Origin: Mortierella alpina
Taxonomy: Eukaryota > Mortierellomycota > Mortierellomycetes > Mortierellales > Mortierellaceae
Assembly: GCA_029449245.1 (NCBI GenBank)
Contig: JANATF010000023.1
Location: 1-64,000, forward strand
Reading direction: 5' to 3'
Length of the DNA: 64,000 nucleotides
Shown here: piece after piece, positions 1-23,200 of the stretch
Numbering within the stretch: the stretch's first letter is position 1
Layout of the letters: every line of letters begins with the position of its first letter
Translations under genes and position numbers: made by a program
Notes under the pieces: model-generated
Seen by the model: the letters and a program-made list of their open reading frames with translations, nothing else
What the model was told of the DNA's origin: nothing
The model's database searches: none

Positions 1-13222
<13,222 letters not shown>

Positions 13223-13255
13223 ATGAGAATAGAGCATGAATGATTGCTGTTTCTC

Positions 13256-13261
13256 AATAAA
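13256..13261 (+). terminator. Poly(A) signal of NRPS line 1
   Basis: AATAAA 34 nt after the stop codon. Confidence 0.6.
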
Positions 13262-13309
13262 CTATCAGTGGTATGAACGATCGCGTCGTATATTCGGGTG
13301 TGTCATACC

Positions 13310-13370
13310 AACGCTCCGGAATGCAGCCCATTGTCTGGGTAACCGTTGCACCTAGAGAAACCCCTGTGGC
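13310..13370 (+). repeat. 3'-flank element shared with NRPS line 2
   Basis: About 50 bp (GCCCATTGTCTGGGTAACCG and onward) matches 31,196-31,245 downstream of the reductase-ending line at roughly three bases in four. It lies just behind the stop codon in both cases, so it may be an inherited 3' untranslated or terminator region. Confidence 0.5.
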
Positions 13371-13499
13371 CTTGGAAGAGAAGGTACAGATCGTAGATAA
13401 TTCTTAATCCCAAAGCAGTCTTAATGAAACAAAGGGCGCCCTCGAGGAGTGAGTGCTTGTGCTGGATGACACTGCAGGTCTTATGCGTGAAAGCATACG

Positions 13500-14790
13500 T
13501 CCTGCCTGCATTTATGCGCTTGGATGTAGTATAATCTTCGTGACATCCAACAGCAGGCTCGATCGAGGTGCGCTGCCTTCTCTCGTGACGATGACTACGC
13601 TCGCCAAGATTACGAAACTCCATAAGGAGTGTGTCGAAGTTGCGCTTGCTTCGATATGAGCCGACCTCCTGCCTCAATTACCCGAGCAGGAACGACAGCC
13701 CCCTGGTACTTGCCGCCACACACCTGTTCTGGGCCGTAAAGACAGTCAGGTAAAGATCCAGGCTTCAGAGTCGAACTCGGCGAATTTGAGGCCTGCCTGA
13801 TGGACAATCGAGCCGTTTCTGAGCCCGTGCTTGTCGTGCTAGGCGTAGCATCCGACAAGCGACTGACAGCCTACGTTGTGTCCGAACCCATCGAGCGGCC
13901 TGCTCAACAACTGCGTGCACACGTGGTTGCCAACTTGCCGCGATAGATGATTCCCGAGGCATATGTTCGTCTGCAGGCAATGCCCTTGACATTGAATGAT
14001 AAACTCAATCGAGCCGCTCTTCCGGCACCCAATGCCGGCTATCCTGGCACAGACAGGCTAACGCGGCATTCCTGAGACGTATGACCTCAAAGACGCGCAT
14101 CAAGAACTGGCCTCGGGTTACGCGCAGTCCAAGTGGGTATCCGAAAAGTTGGTCATGGCCTCAAACAAGAATGGCTTGCCAGCGACCATCATCCGACCCG
14201 GTTACATCGTAGGCCACACTCGCATGGGAGCCACCAACACGGGCGACATCATCTGGCGATTGATCAAGGGCTGTGTCGAAATCGGATCCGCACCCACCAT
14301 GAATGCCTCTGTGGACTTTTGTCCTGTTGACTATGTGGCGCAGTGTGTGGTCTCGGTGCGACTGCGCCTGGAACAGAGGCAGGCATGGTCTACCAAGTGA
14401 CGCACTCTATCACAACTCCGTTCCGGTTCGACGAGTTCTTTGATGCCATGATCAAGTATGGATACAAGATCCGAACGGTCGACGATCAAGTCTGGCGAAC
14501 TACATTGACGGCGCACGTATTCAAGAGTCAGTACACGGTCTTGTTCCCACTGCTGCACATCCACACGGACCACTTTCTAACTCGCCCGAGATGAGTGATG
14601 TGAACACATAGCAGGTTTTTAGTTCGCCAGCCTAGATTAGTCGCCGCTCACAGAATGAGCACAGAGCTAATTGGAACGTAACTTGTTTACATGGTCAAGA
14701 CTGGGTTCCTGAGTCGACCTTTCGTTCGAAGTGATGTTGTCCTCCCCCCTCCAGTTCTCGAGGCGAGGGGTTTAGAGTCGATGGGGGTGT
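13500..14790 (+). pseudogene. Ghost of a reductase-ending NRPS (relic 1)
   Basis: Three blocks match line 2 in order. 13,500-13,680 matches the module-2 carrier start (about 26,150-26,335). 13,733-14,036 matches the end of the module-3 A domain (about 29,205-29,510). 14,040-14,790 matches the distal reductase domain (about 30,415-31,165). The intervening carrier, condensation, most of A, and the reductase start are missing, so two internal deletions reduced about 5 kb to 1.3 kb. In-frame stops are visible (for example CGATAGATG where the intact copy has CGATACATG) along with frameshifts. Parts of the reductase block remain open for up to 83 codons and still show the YAQSK active-site motif. 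Confidence 0.85.
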
Positions 14791-15343
14791 CCTACAGAAG
14801 AAGCAGCAGATGGTGGTAGTTCAGATGGTGGACGTGATCACGATAGATAAAACACACAATCGTGCACTGTACTTATATGGTCCCGGTCTTGAAGGATAGC
14901 GAATAACGCAATGTCTCGAAGTGTCAAGATTAAACTTGGAAATATGTGTGTGCTTTCTCCTCAACGCGCCTTTGCTTCCTACCGACTTTCTTTTGGATCC
15001 CGTCTCTCGCCAACTGGATCGAGGAGTCAGCATTTCATCTGTTAGTCATGGAGAGTCACGCTGCCAATTCACCCCACAGCAAAACGGACGCGTGGAAGTG
15101 AGTGTGCTTGTATTTTACCACCTTGTCACATCCCCTTTGCTGTTGTTTGCCTGAGAAGGGGACTTGCACGAAGGATCCTGCTCTCCGGTGCTGCCGATCT
15201 AAACAAAAGCAAACAAATACATGAGTTGAAGCAAACGGAGTGCTTGAACGTTGTTTATGTAGGCCATAACCCGGGTTGTTCACAGCAGGCGATTCAATGT
15301 TCAAATTTTTGAATTAACAGTCACGAAAACATATCTAATTCAT
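14791..15343. other. Spacer between NRPS relic and crypton
   Basis: No convincing coding region, RNA gene or repeat was seen. The short open frames here overlap on both strands and look random. Confidence 0.5.
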
Positions 15344-18169
15344 CTACCTACACACGCGCTTCCCACGCATCCTTTCCGTCCCCTTCTCGACTGAGTCTGA
15401 TCGTAAACTTCTCGTCCGCATACGCTTTGCTGCACCGTCAGTACCAGACGAACCGGCCTCACTGTCTTGTGTATGTGCACTCCTTGTGATCCTTCTAGTC
15501 ACACCTCCTTTACTTTTGGATGGTGATAGGTTTGCTTCCTCTTGACTCGACTGCGTCAGCAGCTGCGGTGGTGGCAGTGGATCTTGTTCCTGCTCCTGCT
15601 TCTGCTCCTGCTTCTGCTCCTGTTCTTGCTCCTGCACTTCCTGCTGCTGCTGGTCTGACATTTGCTCTTGTTGCACTTCTCGTGCCTGTGACTTTAGTCC
15701 TTGGTTTACTGGATTTGATTGACATTCTTGAGCTCGTTGTACCTGTTGCAGCACTTTGACGTGTCGTCTTCTGATCAAGGGCTCTTCGACTTCGTTCTCA
15801 CCCTCGTCCTCTACTCCTTTCTCGCCTTTATCGGTATTATCATCCTTCTCATCTACAGCTTCTTCTTCTTCCGCTTCTACCTCTGCTTCTTTCTCCACTT
15901 CTCCTTCCATTTCCTCCTCCTCTTCCTCCACTTCTTCCTCCTCTTCCTCCTGTTCCTCCTCTTCCTCCTCTTCCTCCACTTCTTCCTCCACTTCTTCTTC
16001 CTCTTCTTCTTCCACCTCTTGCTGCTGCTGTCGGCGCTCCCTTCCCTGTGTTAGACGAGCCCGCGCGAGAGCCCGCGCCTTTTCTATTCGTGCGTACTTA
16101 TGGGCGCGGATGGACACTATAAGAGTCCTAATCGCCTTCGTAGCCGCCCCGTGAACATCTCTCATGTTGTCCGCATTTCTTCCAAGGTACCTGAACTCTG
16201 CCGCAATCAACTTCCTCTGTGAATACCTGCCTGCATCCGTCTTGCGCATCATTTTAGTCCAGGCGTGAAGGGGGATAGTTAGTCCTCTGTCAGGGTCTCC
16301 ACGCTCCCATTGTCTGACGGCTTCCTGCCAGGTGCTGATGGTAGGCATGCGCGGAGCGATGGGGGCTGCAACCGTCTGCTGATCTTCAGGTTCCTGTTGT
16401 GGCTGCTGTACGCGCCGTGCGAGGGGTTCTTGGCTTGCCGGTCTTGGTGCCTGCTGTGTGGACCTGGAACCCTGCCCAGGTTGAGGTAGTCGGGAGACGG
16501 TGACTCGATCTGTAAGAATAGCCGTCCGAAGCTGTTCAGCTAATATTTGCATGTCGCGCTTGCTACAGAGCTGATCGACCTGGACGGAGATTTTTTGCTC
16601 CAGTTTGTGCTCCAGCTCCAGTGTTTGCGTGGCGAATCTGTGCTCGATCTCCTTGATAAATATTGCCCTTTGTGCTTCCATTGCAATCGCCAGTCCTTGC
16701 TGAGTCGCTGCATTGGTGCCCGGCGTGTCTGTATCGCCCATGAAGACGGCATGCCGGCTGTCTTGTCGTACTGGGGAAAGCATGTCACTGAAGCCCATCT
16801 CATATCGGTTGAATTCATCCAGCAGGTACCGCATTATTGTGCCCACCCTTTCGCCCTCTGACCATCCACCCCACCACTTCAAAGCCTTTAAGGACCACTT
16901 TTCTCTAGCAAACATAAATCGATACTGAGCTCCTCCGCGACGAAAACAATGTGTGGTGAACCGACCGTTGCGACCATTAAGTAGATGAGCGTCTCTAGTA
17001 AATTGATCCAGCAGCGTTTGTACACGTGTCGCCGAAAATTGCTCCTTGATTTTGACACGCCCTTTCCCATCCAATGCCGGGAACACATAGTCGTCTGGAT
17101 GGAGAGGTCGCCCATTTCGTTCCAACCAAGCAAGCCAAGCTTGGAGTTTGGTGTAGCAACAAATGTGAGGTTCGTCAGGGCGCGGATGAATTTCGTAGAC
17201 GTTGGCTGACCAACCGCAATGGGAAACAGTACAGCGTGTCAGAAGCAGGACGATAACCATCAACGACTCGGAAAAAAGCGTATGTTCGATTTTCGCATAC
17301 CTTTAGATGCATCGGCTTGGTTTGTCTTACGCCAAGTTAACGTGATTGTGAAGTAGGGCGACCCACTCTCGGTGACCAAGTTGTGTTCAAGGTTCTTTGC
17401 TTTTAGGTTGAGCAGCTCCTCATTTCTAGATGGAGTAATGTCACACGAACATCAGCTTGCGAACAGAAGAGGTCTACTGGAATATTGTATCGGAATATCG
17501 TATCGAAATCGACATGTCATCTTACCTTGTCCATACAACGAACCCGGTAGCAGCAAAAGCTTGGAAAAATAAACATAGCCCTTCACTCTCCTTCTCAATA
17601 GTGGCATTGTCCTGAAGGTAATCCATAAGCTTCGCCATATCAGCATACGATATTGCAAGACTTTGCTTGCTGACACCCGTCCGTCCATCGCGGTTCTTGA
17701 GAGATCGGAAGTAGTCGCTGAAAGTCGGTTCGTAAACAGGATTGCCAATGCACTTGTCGTTATCACAACTCCAGGTCTCGCCTTGGCATCCGAACTTCTC
17801 AATAAAGTACCGTTTCATAGCACTGCGAATGCCCTCTGCAGTCTTAAACGAGTAGCCGCTCTGTTCACACTTGGACGCGATAAAGGCGAGCAGCACCGTG
17901 GGTGTGATGGACGAAAGCGTGGTGAATGCCGTTTTCCATTCAGGATCGTCGAGCTCGGTAGCATACTTGAGTGCTCGTTGTACATGGCCCGAGTAATTGA
18001 CTGTTGTCTTTTTGCTGTACCGGTGATCAAGTGTTGCTTGCGCCGCTGCACTCAGCGCGTCCGTCGCATTGCCAGATTGAGCATCAGGAACAGATTGAGC
18101 ATCAGGAACAGATTGAGTATCGATGGAAAGAGCTTCAGCGGATGGATCTTCCGCATTGGTGGAAGACAT
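15344..18169 (-). CDS. Crypton-type tyrosine recombinase (transposase)
   Basis: This enzyme would cut and rejoin DNA through a tyrosine nucleophile to move the element. Exons on the minus strand are 18169-17526, 17425-17301 and 17205-15344, joined by introns of 100 and 95 nt with matching phases, giving 876 residues. The N-terminal half has the core-binding region. The catalytic set includes the Arg at the first splice junction (WTRNEELL), HCFRRGG (HxxR), WWGGW and the Tyr in MRYLL. A region with spaced tryptophans (WQEAVRQW ... LHAWTKMM ... SQRKLIAAEF, about residues 545-610) resembles the GCR1_C DNA-binding domain found in fungal cryptons. The C-terminus is a long Glu-run, then Gln-rich and basic tails. 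The complete frame suggests a recent insertion. Confidence 0.85.
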
Positions 18170-18311
18170 TAGTGTCTTTGCGAGAAGGGGACGTGGATGA
18201 GATTGGCAAGAGAGAAAGCGTAAGGACGCTAAGGTTGGAAAGAGCGTGGTCGATTGTGAATTGATGCAATGGCTTGGCGATGCATGGAGGTGTGAGAGAA
18301 CGAGGCTTGCA

Positions 18312-18317
18312 TTTATA
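18312..18317 (-). promoter_or_regulatory. TATA box of the crypton gene
   Basis: TATAAA read on the minus strand, 143 nt upstream of the recombinase ATG. Confidence 0.5.
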
Positions 18318-18373
18318 GGGCGCGGGTGTGTGTAGTAAGAGCATTACATGGGTTTGATACGATATCTCGGCCT

Positions 18374-18613
18374 GATTTTAAATCAGCACTAAAAATTATG
18401 TGACTTCTGGTATTTAAGTTATGTTAAAACATCCCGTATCACACCAATGTAAGGTAATTGGACAACACATGTTTCATCTGCGTATTGAAACGATTTTAAA
18501 TCGGCCCCGGATGAGCATGCATATGAGTAATGTTACAGCTCTCAAGGAGCTACCTCGACTATGTCAGGCCCCCCCTACATAGCTGCAGCGTTGCACTGCA
18601 CTGTTTTTAAATC
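18374..18613 (+). repeat. Three GATTTTAAATC-like motifs
   Basis: GATTTTAAATC at 18,374-18,384 and 18,492-18,502, and TTTTTAAATC at 18,604-18,613, spaced 118 and about 111 bp. They lie upstream of the crypton promoter. Function is unknown. Confidence 0.45.
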
Positions 18614-18619
18614 GACTTA

Positions 18620-19960
18620 TGCACATAACATGAAAGAATATACATATGCAATTTGTGCGTCTTTTATTTTTGAACACCGGGGAGATGTCAACACAAAAAC
18701 CACACCGTGCAATCCTCCATGCCATTCTTCGCATGATGTTCCAGGAAACCTGCAGAAGGCTCTGTGCTTCGGTTTGCGTAATGCATCTCTGCAGGCGTTA
18801 TGCATGAACTCGTATGTCACAGTATCTTGTTCCTGAACGCAAGCGCCACACTCTGTTTGCATGCCTTTGGTCGCAGTAATGTGCGCATGAATGCAGGGGT
18901 GGCGATAGTTTGCGCTTTTCTTGGGTTTTCTCCTGAAAATCTGTGACCCTGGGAAAGAAGAGCGGATGATTTTGCTCTGATGGGTGGTGATCGCATCGGC
19001 TTTTTTATCCAGTTTGTCCTTCTACTTTGGAAAGTCAAAGCAACATGAACACCGCCGTCAGTGATCAGGTAATGTAGGCACCCACCCACTGCTTCAAGAC
19101 ATTCAAGCACTGCTGTTTGCGAATGAGAATGAGATGTCAAGCAAGGGGAATGGCAACCTGATTGCGCATTCTGATTCTGTTCACCCGATTCACTCATAGA
19201 CGACTAAGAGCGCTATGTCTACCTGGAAAAGGTACTGCACACCATGCCTTTGCTTGAGCGTACTGCTGCGTCGTTCTATTTTCTCACACGTTTGTTCTTG
19301 GGTGACTAGACAAAACGAAGATTCTCTGCTGTGCTCCAAAGACAAGGAGGTACGGAGGGACTGCAATAATTCGAGAGAAGACACAGTACGGCTGTCCTGA
19401 CAGCAGATGTACCAACAACGGGTCGGTGGGCTGCCTTTTCTTTCATTGCATGGTTTAGGACTCTGTCTGCTTCGGCCAAGGTGTTTGGGCTGCCGGCCAG
19501 ACTGCTGCAGCAGGGAAAAAGGACCTCTTCCAGGTAACAGCCGAAAACCTCCAACCTCCACACAGTTCCGCAGCAATAATCAACTCGAGACTGAGCGAAG
19601 CCTCCTTCCATGGTAGCAGATAGCAGATGAGCACCCATCACTGAACTCTTTTGATGGTCACGAGCACTCCTCCACCAGTGATCCACATAGTGCAAAGATA
19701 TCGGTCAATGACAGGTAACGCCATCAGAAAAGCGCTGTGTTAATACACAGGATCCAGACGCAAAGTCTCTGAGCATGACCTAATCCTTACCCAACTTCCT
19801 CACAGCGACGGAAGTACTCGCGCAGCCACTCCTGAGTGTGAAAATCCACCTTCTCCTGGCTGCTATAATAGCTCAGTGACACAACTGCATCGCTCTATGT
19901 CTGGTAAGTACTAAGTACTCAATGCGAGTGTTTGTAAGGCCAGGGAGACTGCGAAAACCA
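18620..19960. other. Non-coding spacer
   Basis: No gene was recognised. Several overlapping open frames of 80-130 codons exist on both strands but have no recognisable motif. Confidence 0.45.
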
Positions 19961-20069
19961 GATGACCTGTACGTCGCCGAGCAAGGCGTATGTACTCAGA
20001 CCGGTGATTTGGATCTTTTGCATGTATCTAGAAGAGACACTCGACGACAATGAGAACTCGCCTCTCTCT

Positions 20070-20271
20070 GCGCCAAGTGATTTTATAAGGAGTGGAACAA
20101 TTTCTCTGAAGGATGCGGCTCTTGCATCGGAAGATGTACTGTTGGTAGGTTTCTACATTGATATCTGTTGCTTGGAGCACCACATAACGGATATAAGGGT
20201 ATCAAGCCTTGCGGTTTCTCACATCCAAGCTGTATCCATCATAGAATGATGCCTCTAGCCTCAGTGTGAGT
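20070..20271 (+). pseudogene. Possible relic of a condensation-domain N-half
   Basis: A weakly readable stretch (DFIRSG, then DVLLVG, then EHHIT) echoes the LCL condensation pattern PLIRS - HVLL - HHIxSDG. It lies directly before the chimeric start of line 2 and contains a good splice acceptor (CCTCAG at 20,259-20,264). This is a weak resemblance and may be chance. Confidence 0.3.
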
Positions 20272-23200
20272 ATGAAAGGACCCGCTGTACCCAATTTGCT
20301 CACAGACAGACTGCGAACATCCCAGCAGTCATTTGGTGGAGCCCAGTGGCCTATCCAACGCAGCAAGCAGCTGACGCAGTCGGTCAAGACCCAGGACCAA
20401 GAACATGACGTGGAACTGAGTTCAAGCTCAGAGACTGACGAGCAGTTCTTCAGAGAAATGCTTTCAGATGTTGACGAGCCAACCTATCCATTCGGCTTGA
20501 TCAAAGTGGATAACGGAGTTGCCGAGGTCAAGGATTCGCGTCGGATTTTACGGCAGGATTTGAACGAGCGCCTCCACTTACAGGCCAGGTACCTAGGGGT
20601 AAACCTCGCAACTCTCTGTCATGTTGCATGGGCTCAAGTTGTCGCACGCACCAGCGGGCAGCACAAGGTGGTATTTGGTACAGTTCTATCTGGACGACAG
20701 CAGGCTGGAAATGATTCAGGACGCCCGTTAGGTCTGTCGACGAACATCCTGCCATTCCGCTGCGACATTGACCAGCGCAGCACTCTGGACTGTATTCAAG
20801 ATACTCATTCGCGGCTGGCGGCGCTCTTGAAGCATGAGCATGCGTCCTTGGTTCTAGCTGAACGCTGCAGTAGCGTCCCCGCGGAAGCTCCATTATTCAG
20901 TGGGCTTTTGAACTACCGCCATTCTTCACTGCTATCAAAAATCACCCCAGGAGCATCCAGCACGGGGATTATGAGCCACGAGGGCTGGTTAGACTATCCT
21001 CACCCTCAGTTCTCGAGCAGACAAGAACGTACCACCTACCCTGTTGAGTTGGCGGTGGATGATCTCGGCACAAGCCTTGGTATCACAGCGCACGTCATGC
21101 ATCCGTTCAGCCCAGTCCGCATATGTGGTTATATGCAACGGGCATTAGAAGAGTTGCTTGATGTCCTGGAAGGCATGAAGGATACACCGATCCAGAAACT
21201 GGAAGTATTGCCAAAGGATGAGCAACAATTGCTGTTGAAAGATTGGAACTCGACACAGGAGAGCTATCCCGATGACCAATGTCTCCACCACTTGTTTGAG
21301 CAGCAAGTTCAGCGCACGCCAGAGGCCATTGCTGTCGTTCATGAGGACCAGTCCCTCAGTTATGCAGAGTTGAACAATCGAGCCAATTCCCTGGCACATC
21401 AGCTTATCGCTCTTGGTGTTCAACCGGATGACCTTGTTGCGATTTGTGTCGAGAGATCACCTGCGATGATCATCGGCATATTGGCCATCCTGAAAGCCGG
21501 AGGTGCCTACGTGCCACTCGATCCATTCTACGCGAGTAACCGCCTGAAGGATATCATCAGTGACTCTACACCAAAGTTTCTATTGGCGGACCAGGTTGGA
21601 AGGGAAGTTTTTGGAGAGACGGTCCTGTTGGCAATACCAACTGTGGACCCCAATACGCAGGAGCAGTACGCCGCCGATAATCCGCAGGATACTGGACTGA
21701 CCCCGCACCATCTGGCCTACATCATTTACACCTCAGGATCAACAGGAGCACCAAAAGGTGTCATGATAGAGCACCAAGGAGTTGTCAATCTTGTTGCCTT
21801 CAGGAGCAAAAAGTTCCAAATCCACACCAACAGCCGTGTCTTGCAGTTTACGTCCATCGGTTTCGACCACAGCGTCTCGGAAATATTCTCGACCCTCACA
21901 TGTGGTGCCAGCTTGCATCTAGTCCAAGACGACCTTCGTCTTGACAGGCAGCGCCTATGGAATCTCATTCAGCAGAGTTCAATCACCCATGTCAGCTTTA
22001 CACCCTCGTTGATTCAGGATTGCCACGATTTGCCAGTCTTGCACTCACTCCAAGGACTGATTGTAATGGGTGAGGGAGTTCCTTCAACTTTACCTGCGGT
22101 CTTGAGAACTATAGCTCCGTGCAGCTCCATATTCAATGGCTACGGGCCAACAGAGACGTCTATTGCTGCAGTTGTCTGGGAGTTTCAAAATGCCTTTTTG
22201 GGCGACACAGTCCCAATAGGTCGCCCACTTCCCAACAAAAGCATCTACCTCTTGGACTCTCATGGCAATCCGGTACCATTGGGGGCTGTGGGAGAGATAT
22301 ACATTGGAGGAGTCGGGGTAGCACGAGGATATTTAAATCTACCTAGTCTGACAGCGGAAAGATTCATTTCTGACCCGTTTTCAGGAGGTCCCGACTCTCG
22401 TATGTACAAGACAGGGGATCTGGCGAGATATCTTCCTGATGGAAACTTGGTGCACCTGGGTCGCAACGACCATCAAGTCAAGATCCGCGGGTTCCGCATC
22501 GAGCTCGGCGAGATCGAGGCACAATTGACTGATCATCCTTTGGTATTCAAAGCGGTGGTTGTTGCGCTTGGCGAAGGTAGCAGCAAGCGCCTTGTTGCCT
22601 ATATGGTAATGAAAGACACCGAAGATAGTGGAGGTAGGTCGAGCAACAGTTGCTAATCAGCTGTTTTGATTCACATTCATCTGCGCTGGTTGAGCTTCGG
22701 CATTCTATCACAGACTCTTAACACTTTGCTGTCATATCAGTCTTTCCAGAACGATCAAATGCCACTCTCCGCTCGCATCTTGCCACAAGACTCCCGGAGT
22801 ACATGGTTCCGGCTGCATTTGTGCGCTTGGACGCATTCCCTTTGACTCCCAACGGCAAGCTCGATCGACGCGCACTGCCATCTCCAGGTGATGATGACTA
22901 TGCTCGACAAGATTACGAGGCCCCACAAGGAGACGTTGAACTTGCACTTGCTACAATTTGGTCGGATCTACTGCATGTCAAGGAAGTGAGCCGCCATGAC
23001 AGCTTTTTTGCTCTAGGAGGTCACTCCTTGCTGGCTATTCAAATGATTTCCCGCCTCCACAGCATCGGCCACTCGATCTCTGTGCGCTCATTGTTCGAGT
23101 CACCTAGCCTCTCGGTGCTTGCTCAGTCGATTGGCCAACATCAGAATATCGTCATACCTGCCAACCCCATCACTCCAAGCGTCGCTCGAATCACACCAGA
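20272..23200 (+). other. NRPS line 2 module 1: chimeric C stump, A, T
   Basis: The first ~40 residues match the middle of an LCL condensation domain (TDRLRTSQQSF here, TDRPRPSQQSF in line 1). From about 20,430 the sequence switches to the C-lobe of a dual E/C domain (FFREMLSDVDEP). No HHxxxDG or HHLxxxxGD motif remains. The A domain (about 21,240-22,633) has YTSGSTGAPKG and pocket residues roughly D-H-S-S-I-M-G-I-A-K, with no clear substrate. Intron 22634-22740 is followed by a carrier with ALGGHSL near 23,015. Confidence 0.8.

Larger units (their letters stand above)
15344..18320 (-). mobile_element. Crypton element (approximate extent)
   Basis: Cryptons lack terminal inverted repeats, so the ends cannot be fixed by eye. 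The extent given covers the recombinase gene and its TATA region. It sits between a decayed reductase-ending NRPS and the chimeric 5' end of line 2. Confidence 0.6.

Noticed and set aside
15519-16154. Plus-strand Ser- and Leu-rich frames over the crypton
   Set aside because: Antisense of the Glu/Gln repeat tract, not independent genes.
19190-19695. Overlapping ~128-codon minus-strand frames
   Set aside because: Several frames of similar length overlap; none shows a motif.
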